Source: J054 sp963850255
GTDB taxonomy: Bacteria; Pseudomonadota; Gammaproteobacteria; Steroidobacterales; GCA-2729495
Direction: 5' to 3'
Assembly: GCA_963850255.1 (NCBI GenBank)
Contig: CAWKLL010000016.1
Coordinates: forward strand, 57,499-121,498
DNA: 64,000 nt
Of the stretch, positions 45,696 through 54,126 are shown in pieces; the first letter of the stretch is position 1, and each line of letters begins with the position of its first letter. The position numbers and the translations under genes were made by a program. The notes beneath the pieces are model-generated. The model worked only from the letters and a program-made list of their open reading frames with translations, was not told the DNA's origin and did not search any database.

Positions 45696-46384
45696 TTCCT
45701 GATCCTTTCGGCATGAATCCGAATGTCCGGCAGCGGCGAAATTTGAGATAACAGCATGGCGAACCCAGTTAATCGCCCATAGACATAGGTATTAATAAGC
45801 ACAATCCGTTCAATAAAGAGTTTGGCAACCGGGGTGATTTCTGCATCGCTACCCCCCAATACCTCCCAAGATCCCCCCTGTACGCGATTCGGGGGTCGCT
45901 CCGGTAGCCAACATAGCAAAGGCCGGCGGTTTTTCCCCCTAAAACCGCCGGCTTTTTTTTGCCCGCGCGATTCCCAGCCGGCACGCTCGCCTGCCAGTCC
46001 CAGGTCACATGCAGCAAGAAATCACTGCCCGTGCAGGGCAGGCCTGCCCCGAAATCGACATCAGACGGTGAGATTCGAAGCAAGGCCGCGATAGGGTGGG
46101 TGTGATGTCTATCCAACAGATGTTCGGCGCCGGCTCGCAGCTATGGCAGCTCGGTGTCGGCTAGCTGTTGAGGGAGCTACCCAACAAGCACCGTCATCGT
46201 CGGCCCCCAAGAGGGCTTCATTCTCACGCTCAGCGACGGCCTGCATAGCCAGTGCCGGCAGGCCCGCGTTGTGAAGCGCGCATTCAAAGAAAAGGCTGCA
46301 GCCGGATTATTGAGAAAGCCAAGTTCCGTCGCAACGGAGAAATTCGTGCCGCTGTGCACAGGCTAGTGACAGCAACGGGCCTGC
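45696..46384. other. 689-bp gene-free stretch
   Basis: No convincing gene is present. Open frames here are short and lack ribosome-binding sites or recognisable domains. The one clear structure is the plus-strand terminator at 45922-45960. The part from 45960 to 46384 shows nothing I can identify. Confidence 0.6.
45922..45960 (+). terminator. Orphan strong plus-strand terminator
   Basis: A perfect 12-bp stem GCCGGCGGTTTT (45922-45933) / AAAACCGCCGGC (45941-45952), loop TCCCCCT, then T8 (45953-45960). It is a textbook intrinsic terminator for plus-strand RNA, yet both flanking genes are on the minus strand. On the minus strand the stem is followed only by CTTTGC, so termination there would be weak. 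Confidence 0.9.
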
Positions 46385-47233
46385 TTAGGTCTTGGCGGGC
46401 GCTACAACCAGCAGGGGTCCTGCGGAAACCACCACGCCACCCGGCTGCTCTGCGGTAATTGCAAAGGCTTTGGGGTCGATAACGGCCAGCTTGGCGCTTA
46501 TGGGAATCAAAACTTCCGTCTGACCCGCCGGGATATTGAACACGCCGCCATCGACCGGTTTGCTGTCGCGATCGGGATCGACGATCCACAGCTGGTACTG
46601 CATACGCTGTGCGTTGTTAGCCGGCATGCCGGCCAGGCGCATGTAGCCCTGCTGGATGCGGCTATTCCAGACCACGTCTCCGCTGACATCCTGGTAGCCG
46701 GTTTCCGTCGGCGGATTCCACGGCGAAATAATTGTGTCGGTCTCTTCCAGCAAACCCGCGCGCGCCTCGGCGAGGCTGCTTAAGGTCTGCGTAGTTTCGA
46801 CGCCGATTGATACGTCGTTGCGGACGACCACGAAAGCGAAGGCGAACATCGCGGCCAGTAACCATCCGGCGGCGGCCATCGGGGAGCGTGGCCTTGCCGG
46901 GGTAATGCGTTTCGCAGGCGGCCTCAGGGCGGTGACATTGCCGCCCGATGTAGAGTCATTGCTGGCGTGCCTGGAGGTTACAAGCGCTTGCCCCTGCCGC
47001 AACAGGCGCTCGCGTAATGCATCAGGCATGCGTTGCTGGCCGGAACGGTCCTGATCGAGCATGCCAATCTGCATCAGGCCGGCGATTTTCATGAATTCGT
47101 CACGGCCCAATTCTTCGATTTGGCTGGACAGCGCTTCCACTTCTTCGCGTTCCGGCCTGGCCAGCCCATCGACGGCTTCGTCGGCAAGAAGTTCGGTTAA
47201 TCGTTGCATGGCTTTGATATCCGTGTGTTTCAA
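46385..47233 (-). CDS. Anti-sigma factor, RskA type
   Basis: A 282-residue single-pass membrane protein. The cytoplasmic part (1-120) has LTELLADEAVDGLARPERE and is helical, like an anti-sigma zinc-less domain. One membrane helix lies at about 124-142 (WLLAAMFAFAFVVV), and the periplasmic RskA C-terminal domain follows, with QGYMRLAGMPAN, YQLWIVDPDRDSKPVDGGVF and PGGVVVSAGPLLVVA. It should hold the adjacent sigma factor inactive until the periplasmic part is cleaved. It starts at TTG 47233, overlapping the sigma stop (TTGA), or at ATG 47209. Confidence 0.88.
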   Translation of the reverse strand: MKHTDIKAMQRLTELLADEAVDGLARPEREEVEALSSQIEELGRDEFMKIAGLMQIGMLDQDRSGQQRMPDALRERLLRQGQALVTSRHASNDSTSGGNVTALRPPAKRITPARPRSPMAAAGWLLAAMFAFAFVVVRNDVSIGVETTQTLSSLAEARAGLLEETDTIISPWNPPTETGYQDVSGDVVWNSRIQQGYMRLAGMPANNAQRMQYQLWIVDPDRDSKPVDGGVFNIPAGQTEVLIPISAKLAVIDPKAFAITAEQPGGVVVSAGPLLVVAPAKT

Positions 47234-47883
47234 GCAATTGCGCCTTTGGGGGAGTCGCCGATTTCCTCGGCGATGCGCAATTGTTCTCGGACATGGATCA
47301 AGCCGCGCCGCACGCGTGTTTTCACCGTGCCCAGCGGCATGTCCAGCCGCTCGGCAATTTCGCTGTGGCTGTAGCCCTGGTAGAGGGACATGGCCAGAAT
47401 CTCGCGATGCTGCGGCTCCATCTCGCCCAGCACACGTTCAACTTGCGCGACTTCGGCGTCGTCATTCAGCCCGGCCGGCACGGCAGGCTGATTGGCGCCG
47501 ATCTGATCGTCAATGGATTCCATGCCCGGCTTGCGGTTGAAGGAACGCAGGCGGTCAATCAGGCGCCGGCGTGTAATGGTAGAAATAAAAGCGACTTCGC
47601 TGGCGACGTTGCGATCGTAACGCCCGGCGTTCTTCCAGATCTCAATAAAAATTTCCTGGACGGCATCTTCGGCGTCCATATGATTGCCCAGGTAGCGTCG
47701 GGCCAGTGACCATACGAGATCGCCATAGCGACTGATGAAGTCGCCGACCGCAGCCTGATCGCCCTCGGCTACCCGTTCGAGGATGGTTTTCTCTTCCGTC
47801 ACGGTAGGCTCTTTTTTGCGTTCGTTGCTCCGCGACCAGGTGGTCTGGCGGATTGGATAAACGCTGGTTGAACTCTCAATCAT
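47230..47883 (-). CDS. ECF-type sigma factor (SigK-like)
   Basis: A 217-residue sigma-70 of the ECF group. Region 2 is FISRYGDLVWSLARRYLGNH with DAEDAVQEIFIEIWKNAGRY; region 4 is ILAMSLYQGYSHSEIAERLD then PLGTVKTRVRRGL. The pairing with an RskA anti-sigma and a fasciclin gene matches the SigK system described in Mycobacterium, where SigK controls MPT70/MPT83. The frame starts at 47883; an in-frame GTG at 47802, just before the conserved TEEKTILERV, may be the real start. The anti-sigma gene overlaps its end. Confidence 0.92.
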   Translation of the reverse strand: MIESSTSVYPIRQTTWSRSNERKKEPTVTEEKTILERVAEGDQAAVGDFISRYGDLVWSLARRYLGNHMDAEDAVQEIFIEIWKNAGRYDRNVASEVAFISTITRRRLIDRLRSFNRKPGMESIDDQIGANQPAVPAGLNDDAEVAQVERVLGEMEPQHREILAMSLYQGYSHSEIAERLDMPLGTVKTRVRRGLIHVREQLRIAEEIGDSPKGAIA

Positions 47884-47906
47884 ACATCAAGCCCAGGGTT
47901 GCCCGT

Positions 47907-47941
47907 AAAAGCCTCAGGCGGATTTACACCCGCCTGAGGCT
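47907..47941 (-). terminator. Terminator of the fasciclin gene
   Basis: A perfect 12-bp stem AGCCTCAGGCGG / CCGCCTGAGGCT (47910-47921, 47930-47941) with an 8-base loop. It is followed on the minus strand by UUUU. It lies 18 bases after the fasciclin stop and separates that transcript from the sigma operon. Confidence 0.75.
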
Positions 47942-47958
47942 GGCCATTCTGCGGATGC

Positions 47959-48462
47959 CTAGTTGCTCGGCGGCAGGATTACCGCGTCAATAACGTGGAT
48001 AACACCGTTGCTGGCGGCAACGTCCGCGGCGACCACATTGGCCCCGTTTACGCTCACGCCACCGGCAGCTGGAACCACGGCGATGGTCGAGCCCTGCAAG
48101 GTTTCCGGGGAGACTGCGGCGGTAATGTCAGCGGACATAATTTTGCCGGCGACCACGTGGTAAAGAAGTACTGCGGTCAGCTGATCCTTGTTTTCGGGCT
48201 TTAGAAGATTTTCTACTGTGCCTTCAGGTAGTGCAGCAAAAGCCTCGTCCGTGGGGGCAAAGACCGTGAACGGACCTTCGCCTTTCAGGGCGCCGATCAG
48301 GTCGGCGGCGGTCAGCGCGGCCGCCAGGGTGTTGAAGCTGCCAGCGGCGACGGCGGTGTCGACGATGTCCTTGGGCTTCTCAGAGGCCAGATGACCACCG
48401 GCCATGGCATTACCGACTAACAGTAGTGAGGCGATTGCCAGCGTAAAAATCAGTTTTCTCAT
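47959..48462 (-). CDS. Fasciclin (FAS1) domain protein, secreted
   Basis: A 167-residue protein: a signal peptide (residues 1 to about 21, cut after AMA) and one FAS1 domain. The H1 box is GPFTVFAPTDEAFAALPEGT, the H2-like end is GVIHVIDAVILPP, and YHVVAGKIMSAD is the YH motif. ATG 48462 has AGGAG about 10 bases upstream; the frame is open to 48678, but that part has no conserved features. It sits upstream of the SigK/RskA-type pair on the same strand and is the likely output of that sigma factor, as in Mycobacterium. Its partner or ligand is unknown. Confidence 0.92.
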   Translation of the reverse strand: MRKLIFTLAIASLLLVGNAMAGGHLASEKPKDIVDTAVAAGSFNTLAAALTAADLIGALKGEGPFTVFAPTDEAFAALPEGTVENLLKPENKDQLTAVLLYHVVAGKIMSADITAAVSPETLQGSTIAVVPAAGGVSVNGANVVAADVAASNGVIHVIDAVILPPSN

Positions 48463-48681
48463 TTCAGATACTCCTAGGGAATCATGAAAGCCGTCAATTC
48501 GGCTTGAGTGCTTGTAGTTTCGGCGTCTTACGTAACGCGGATTCAGACGCGGCCGTTGGCCAGTCGGCCGGAATCTCTCTGTCCGATGAGCGGACAGCTG
48601 GGGTCCGCGCGGGATTTTATTGCCTGAACACGCCGGATCAGGATCTCCGGGCGTGGCCGAACAGGCCGTTATACTCATCCA

Positions 48682-49434
48682 ATGCTCCGCATAATGGCTT
48701 GCTACAACATCAAGGGCGGAGTCGGTAAGACGACTACAGCAGTTAATCTGGCTTACCTCGCTGCCCGGGATGGATTACGCACGGTGCTCTGGGATCTCGA
48801 TCCCCAGGGCGGCGCGAGTTTCTGTCTGGGTGCCCTGCCCGCCGGCGGGCCTGCCAGCCGCAAACTGATTAACGGCAAACGTGAGCTTATCGAGGGCTTG
48901 CAAGCCACGGCCCAGCCCCGTTTGTCACTGCTGGCGTCGCATCAGTCCTATCGCAATATGGATCTTCACCTGGGTTCGTCTCCGCACCCGGAGCGTCGCC
49001 TGCTGAAATTGATGCGGCCGCTGAACAAGCATTTTGATCTGTTGATCATGGACTGCGCGCCGAGCATTTCGCTGGTGTCCGAAAATATTTTTCGCGCTGC
49101 CGACGCGCTGCTGATGCCGGTGATACCCAACCCGTTGTCCTTGCGCGCGGTTGAGCAGGTGCGTGCCTTCCTGGCCGCGCAGGGTTTGGCCGACATCACC
49201 TTGTTACCTTTTTTTTCCATGCTCGATCAGCGCAAGAGCCTGCATCGTGAAATGCTGGCGAGTCGACCGGCAAATTTTCTGCTATCGGCGATTCCCTACG
49301 CCAGTGAGGTTGAACGCATGACCCTGCGTCGCGAGCCCCTGGTGAGTTACGCGCCGCGTAGTCGCGCCGGCCTGGCCTTTGGCAACCTGTGGGCCGAAGT
49401 GGTTGCCAGCCAGGGCTGGGAGCTGGCAGCCTGA
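48682..49434 (+). CDS. ParA-family ATPase (orphan)
   Basis: A 250-residue cytoplasmic ATPase. The deviant Walker A motif is YNIKGGVGKTTTAVNLA (about residues 8-24), with the signature lysine; A' is LWDLDPQGGASFCLG and Walker B is LLIMDCAPSISLVSE. Such proteins pattern cargo on the nucleoid or at the pole. No ParB gene or parS-like sites are nearby. A TATACT hexamer at 48670-48675 puts a possible transcription start at the ATG itself, so the mRNA may be leaderless; no -35 box supports this. The serine hydrolase gene follows 7 bases later. Confidence 0.92.
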   Translation: MLRIMACYNIKGGVGKTTTAVNLAYLAARDGLRTVLWDLDPQGGASFCLGALPAGGPASRKLINGKRELIEGLQATAQPRLSLLASHQSYRNMDLHLGSSPHPERRLLKLMRPLNKHFDLLIMDCAPSISLVSENIFRAADALLMPVIPNPLSLRAVEQVRAFLAAQGLADITLLPFFSMLDQRKSLHREMLASRPANFLLSAIPYASEVERMTLRREPLVSYAPRSRAGLAFGNLWAEVVASQGWELAA

Positions 49435-49441
49435 GCCGCGG

Positions 49442-50641
49442 ATGGTGACTTTACTCAAACGCGCCATTTTTCTGCTGACAGTGCTTGGCCTGGCTGGTAT
49501 TGCCTATCTGAATTACCAGTACCTGCAGGATCCGCCCTACTGGCGCCGCTGGTGGGACCTGGTGACGCACCTGGAGCCGGATCACATGAACTTTTCGCCG
49601 ACGGTGGCGGTGCAAAGTGAGCGCGCATTTTTTCTGCCCGCTGCCGATTCACAAACCCTTAGCGTGTCAGCATCGGCCCTTACCGCCGCGCAACAATACG
49701 CCGAGGAGTTTGATTCATTTGCCTTGATCGTTGTGCATCGCGGTGTCATTCAGACTGAGTGGTACGGCGAGGGCTGGCGTCGCGACAAGCTCACCCAGTC
49801 TCAGTCGATGATGAAGACCTTGACGGCAGCGATGACCGGTCTGGCCATTGCAGACGGTCATATTGCTTCCGTGGAAGATCCCATCAGCCGCTATTTGCCG
49901 GAATGGCAGAATGATCCGCGTGGCGAGATCAGCGTACGCAACCTGTTGCAGATGAGCAGCGGGCTGGCGCAGTACCGGTTTACGCTGAATCCGTTTCCGC
50001 GCGACTCGTCGTTTCGTTTTCTTAATAGCAGCGATCGTCTGCCCGTGTTGTTCGCCACACCGCTGGCATTCCCGCCGGGTTCGCGTTTCGACTACAACGA
50101 TGTCGCTGCACAGCTGATCGGTACCCTTGTGGAGCGCGCGGCAGGTCAGCCTTACGCCAGTTATTTGCGCGAGCGCCTGTGGAATCCCATGGGTGGACAG
50201 TACGCTGAGCTCTGGCTCGATCGCGACGGGGGTTCAGCGATGACAGCTTGCTGCCTGCTGGCTACCGCCCTGGACTGGGCCAAGGTGGGCGTGATGCTTA
50301 AGGACGGCGGGCGTATCAACGGTCGCCAGGTGATACCCGAACAATGGTTAGAGGAGATGCTCCGGCCCTCGCCGCAGTTTGCCGGCTACGGATACTTCAC
50401 CTGGCTGGGTGCCGGGATGGGGCCGCAGGCTGAGGTGGTGACGGACTCAGCCTGGCAATCCGAACCGTTCCTTGCCGAGGACCTGTTTATGTTGCTGGGC
50501 TATGGCGGACAGCGTGTTTACGTGTCGCGCAGCGCCGACCTGGTGGTGGTGCGGCTCGGTCCGTTCGCCGGCATGCAACCACTGGCATCGGGCTGGGATA
50601 ACGCCGCCTTGCCTAACCTGATCATGCGCGGTATTCAATGA
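49442..50641 (+). CDS. Serine hydrolase, class C beta-lactamase family
   Basis: A 399-residue protein with one N-terminal membrane anchor (about residues 8-25) and a periplasmic penicillin-binding-type domain. The S-x-x-K catalytic motif is SQSMMKTLTAAMTG. The second motif, usually Y-S-N, is in FDYNDVAAQLIG, where a Tyr is kept. The third, usually K-T-G or H-x-G, is probably LGYGGQRVYVS. Family members include esterases and D-Ala carboxypeptidases; true beta-lactamase activity is unlikely. It lies 7 bases after the ParA gene on the same strand. Confidence 0.88.
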   Translation: MVTLLKRAIFLLTVLGLAGIAYLNYQYLQDPPYWRRWWDLVTHLEPDHMNFSPTVAVQSERAFFLPAADSQTLSVSASALTAAQQYAEEFDSFALIVVHRGVIQTEWYGEGWRRDKLTQSQSMMKTLTAAMTGLAIADGHIASVEDPISRYLPEWQNDPRGEISVRNLLQMSSGLAQYRFTLNPFPRDSSFRFLNSSDRLPVLFATPLAFPPGSRFDYNDVAAQLIGTLVERAAGQPYASYLRERLWNPMGGQYAELWLDRDGGSAMTACCLLATALDWAKVGVMLKDGGRINGRQVIPEQWLEEMLRPSPQFAGYGYFTWLGAGMGPQAEVVTDSAWQSEPFLAEDLFMLLGYGGQRVYVSRSADLVVVRLGPFAGMQPLASGWDNAALPNLIMRGIQ

Positions 50642-50659
50642 GCAGTTTAGCCCGGGCAT

Positions 50660-50708
50660 AAAAAAACCGCCGGTCAGCGAGGCATGCAGCCTGGCGCTAA
50701 CCGGCGGT
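50660..50708 (-). terminator. Terminator of the Cys-rich secreted protein gene
   Basis: Arms ACCGCCGGT (50666-50674) and ACCGGCGGT (50700-50708) enclose further imperfect pairing. A7 on the plus strand at 50660-50666 becomes U7 after the stem on the minus strand. It begins 17 bases after the stop at 50725. Confidence 0.8.
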
Positions 50709-50724
50709 GTTAAGTTTCGCTAAA

Positions 50725-51102
50725 TCAGGGCTCGATCCAATCGCCGCCCTGGAAGCCGCAACCGATTTCCAGTCCGCCCAGCTCGCCGTCGTAATAGACA
50801 TACTTGCTGTCGCCGACGTCGCAAATCGCCTGCGCACCTTCCATCGGGCAAGCGCCTTCGGAGTGAGCAGCTTCGCTGTTGTCATCGGTGCCGCCGATGG
50901 TTTCGCAACCTTCAGCGTTGGCCGGTTCCTGGCAGGTCTTAACCGGTGCATCCATCATCAGGTTCTGCAGCATAAAGGTGCAGTGACCGTCGCCTGGTTT
51001 GCCCTTGGGCAGGTCATCACCTTCGCTGTGCATGCCGGCGAAAGCACCGGTGCTCAGCATCAAACCGAGCACCAGGCCCAGGCATTTGTTGGCAATCTTC
51101 AT
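50725..51102 (-). CDS. Small secreted Cys-rich protein
   Basis: A 125-residue protein with a signal peptide (residues 1 to about 22, cut after AFA). The mature part is acidic, with six cysteines (GHCTF, KTCQE, EGCET, GACPM, AICDV, IGCGF), enough for three disulfides, and it ends GGDWIEP. I recognise no family. ATG 51102 has GAGAGG upstream; the open frame to 51219 is ignored. It has its own terminator, and the dioxygenase gene ends 127 bases upstream, so it may be a separate transcript. Confidence 0.75.
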   Translation of the reverse strand: MKIANKCLGLVLGLMLSTGAFAGMHSEGDDLPKGKPGDGHCTFMLQNLMMDAPVKTCQEPANAEGCETIGGTDDNSEAAHSEGACPMEGAQAICDVGDSKYVYYDGELGGLEIGCGFQGGDWIEP

Positions 51103-51228
51103 CAAATCAAACCTCTCAATATTGATAAACAGATTCCGCGACGGTGATCCCGTGGTTTTTGCTTTGTAGCCGGGTCCGTGCTGGGCCGAGTATAGCCGGG
51201 AAAGTTTTGCGGTTGACAAGTGTCGGGC

Positions 51229-52154
51229 CTATTCGGCCGGTTTGGCCGCAGGGGAGCCATCCTCAAAGCCTTGTATCCAGCCGGTATTGAAGGAAACCCG
51301 GTGCATCAGGCGATGCGCCTGGCCGAAATCGAAAATGCCCCGATGCAGCGTGGAATAATTGTCCCATAACGCCAGGGTGCCGGGTTCCCAGTGCAGTCGT
51401 GCCTGGTACTCCGGCCGGGTCTGATGGCTGAACAGAAAATCCAGGACGGCGCGGCTCTCGCGCCGGTCCATGCCGACGATATCGCGGGCCATTAACTCGG
51501 AGGCAAATAGAAAACGTCGGCCGCTTTCCGGATGCGTGCAGACCAGCGGGTGTTCCGTGGGTGGCAGGAATTTACGCATGTCACCCAGCGCCTTGCCGCC
51601 GATCTGGTCGAACACGCGATAAGGATTGGAAGCGAGGTTGTCGTGCACGACCTGTATACCGTCGACAAAGTCGCGCCAGGCCGGTGACAAGTCAGCATAG
51701 GCGGCACATTGATCGGCCCAGACTGTATCGCCGCCACCGGCAGGTACATCCAGGGCAAACAACAGCGATCCGCGCGTGGGTTTGGCGCGGAAATGAGCTG
51801 TCTGCGTGCCAATTGATGTCGCTGACCGGACCCGAATATAAGATCCGGGTACTCCTGCACCCAGACGCCTTCCAGACCCTCGAGGCTGCCTACATAGCCG
51901 AGCTTCTGAATCTCGCCAAATTTTTCACCCAGCGCCAATTGTTGCTGCGGCGAAAGTTTCTGCGCGCGGAAAAACAGCACCTGGAATTCCACCCAGGCCG
52001 CATGCAGTTCCTCAAACAAGGCGTCGTTGTCGAGTGCATCGGCAATCTGCAAGCCCGCTGATCGGGCACCGAAGGTGCCGGTAACCGGACGCGCCTCAAA
52101 GTGCTGATAGCTTCGCGCTTGCAGTGGTTGGCGTTGTTGCAGGGCGTTGCTCAT
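51229..52154 (-). pseudogene. TauD/TfdA-family dioxygenase, two frameshifts
   Basis: About 307 residues when one base is removed near 51835-51841 and one near 51789-51793. The reconstructed core reads QEYPDLI-SGPVSDINWHAD, then SSF-RAKPTRGSLLFALD. This restores the H-x-D iron-binding pair (NWHAD) of the 2-oxoglutarate oxygenase fold; the distal His lies in TLHRGIFD-x-x-x-x-HRLMHR. The pieces as read are 52154-51492 and 51762-51229. These Fe(II) enzymes hydroxylate small acids or sulfonates. It starts 19 bases after the cytochrome c gene, as the last gene of that operon. Confidence 0.85.
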
Positions 52155-52173
52155 GCGGGGTTCCTCGCGCTGA

Positions 52174-52572
52174 TCAGGTGTCCGAGAAATCCCTTATAAC
52201 GGCCACCAGGTCTTTGATCTGCTGATCGGTCAGATGGTCGCCCCAGGCGGGCATCACCACCGATCGACCGACGGCGATGCCGCCGCGGCAAATTGCCAGG
52301 TAGAGAAACTCATCGCTCAGGGTGTTCATATAGGCCACGTCGCTCTGATCTTTGGGCGGTTCGTCCATATGCATGACGATCACGTCCACCTTGCCCGTTT
52401 CGCCATGGCACTCGGCGCAGTTCTCCAGATGCACATCCTTGCCGCGCGCGCTGTCGCCGCGCATTTCGCCCGTCGGCACGCAGTCGACGCTGTCCATGGC
52501 CATCAGCTCTTCAGCCTGCGTCGCGCCTGCTATTACCAGGCAAGCCAGCAGCGCAAAGCTTCTGCCCAACAT
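52174..52572 (-). CDS. Monohaem cytochrome c, exported
   Basis: A 132-residue periplasmic cytochrome with a signal peptide (residues 1 to about 20). The haem site is NCAECHGETG and the axial methionine is in SVVMPAWGDHL; the C-terminal helix is DQQIKDLVAVIRDFSD. The ATG overlaps the reconstructed TGA of the amidohydrolase gene as TGATG (52574-52570), so the two are translationally coupled. It probably accepts electrons from an oxidative step in the same pathway. It is not closely similar to the cytochrome at 28482. Confidence 0.92.
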   Translation of the reverse strand: MLGRSFALLACLVIAGATQAEELMAMDSVDCVPTGEMRGDSARGKDVHLENCAECHGETGKVDVIVMHMDEPPKDQSDVAYMNTLSDEFLYLAICRGGIAVGRSVVMPAWGDHLTDQQIKDLVAVIRDFSDT

Positions 52573-54011
52573 CAGGCGGCTACCCAGCCGTAGGCGGTGT
52601 TGCTGGGCATGGCGCCGCCGTCGAGATAGTCCTGCTTCATGGCACTCAGCTGGTCCTTCGGGAAGGCGGCGCGCTGACTGGCCACATCGATGCCATACAG
52701 ATCGGCGCTATTCAGGCCAAAAATTAGCTCGCGGGCTGCATCGTCCAGGGCCGCGTAGCCAAACTGGTCGCGCAGGTTTTCCGGAATTTGGTAGCGTCGG
52801 AAGGCTTCGATCAGCCACTGCGGCGATCCCCACCAGATGCAGTCTGTGCCCCAGAGAATTTTTTCCGGCGCCGAAGCCGTCGAGTAACTGGCCGAGCAGA
52901 TGACCGGTGATTTCAGGGTGCGTGACTACCGAAAAAGCAAACACGGTGCCGAGTTCCGCGTAGACATTGGTCAGGCTGGGGTCGGCCTTGCGTGCTTTCA
53001 CCAGTTCCGTGGTCCACTCGATGTTGCCGTCTTCGCCGATTCCGCTCTTGCCGGGCGGCAGGCTGGAAACCATATGCCGCATGCCGGAGTGATAGATCAC
53101 GAAATTCAGATCCGGGAAATCCTTGGCCGCCACCAGCACATCGTCGGGCCTCCAGTAGTGGTACTTGTCTTTACCCTTCGGGCCGGGCCCGGGCAAAGGC
53201 AGGCCTTTGTGCACGCTGATATTGCGAATGCCTGTTTCCAGGGCCTTCTCGAAAAACGGATAAGCAACCTCCTGATCATCCATACGCCAGGGACTTACGG
53301 GTTGCCGGTGTAACACTTCCAGCCATCGATCTTCAGCTTCTCGGCGGCGTAGTCCATATCGTCGCGCCAGGCCGGATCCGTGGGGTCCGCCAGTCCATGG
53401 CTGAGCATGCGCTGCGAGCCGGCCGCCCGGTTAAGTATGTCGCGGGTTTCCACCATCTGGTCGGAGTTCAGCGCAAAGTGTTCCTTTTTGCCGATTACTG
53501 CGCCGGAGATCATCGCCATGACCGTATCGCTGTCGAAGAAAATTTCCTTCATATAATTCGCGCGATGCAAATCATCTTTGTTCGGTGCCATTTCCAGTAG
53601 CGCGGGATTCAGACCAAGCTTGCCGGTCATGCGACGGAAGGCTCGCGGCCCCTCGATTTCGTCCTTCACATGGTGCGTCTGAATATCGAAAATGAACTGA
53701 TCTTTGGGCCAGGCTTCGCCAAAGGCGGCTGCTTCCAGTGCTTCCGCTTCGCTGACCTGGTAGTTCTCGCCATAAACTCTGTTCATCGCCAGAAAAGCCG
53801 TGGCCAGTCCGCCGCTGGTGAGCAGGAAATCGCGCCGCGAGAGTCCTAATCGGCGGCCATATTCGTCGGCCATGGACAGGATTAACTCTTCCACCTGGCG
53901 CTGGTCGCTGGTCTGCGGCAGCGGTTCGAACTCCTCGTTGGAAACGACCTGGGTCGGGAGGGGCAATCGTTTGCCGCTCAGGCGGTCCTTACGGCTCTTG
54001 CGAATCCACAT
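52572..54011 (-). pseudogene. Tat-type amidohydrolase, two frameshifts
   Basis: About 479 residues when a base is added in GGG at 53299-53301 and one of the six T at 52859-52864 is removed. The joins read CYTGNP-VSPWRMDDQ and GAGK-ILWGTDCIWWGSPQW. The protein then runs to NTAYGWVAA and a TGA at 52574-52572. The C-terminal half is an amidohydrolase_2-type TIM barrel (LNFVIYHSGMRH, GTDCIWWG). A Tat motif LSRRDFLLTSGG lies unusually late, at about residues 57-68, after a long charged leader. As read, the pieces are 54011-53295 and 53316-52708. The substrate is unknown. Confidence 0.85.
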
Positions 54012-54126
54012 AGTTTTGCTCGTTTTATGGCTGGACTATGAAGTCAGCGTGAAACTCATGAATGTGTCTGTCAATGGGTGCATGCAGAGGGATTCATCCA
54101 GCGGCAATGCAGGCCGTATCGCGGCT

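Noticed and set aside
45769..46458. Short open frames on both strands in the gene-free stretch
   Set aside because: No ribosome-binding sites, no family resemblance and odd composition; treated as non-coding.
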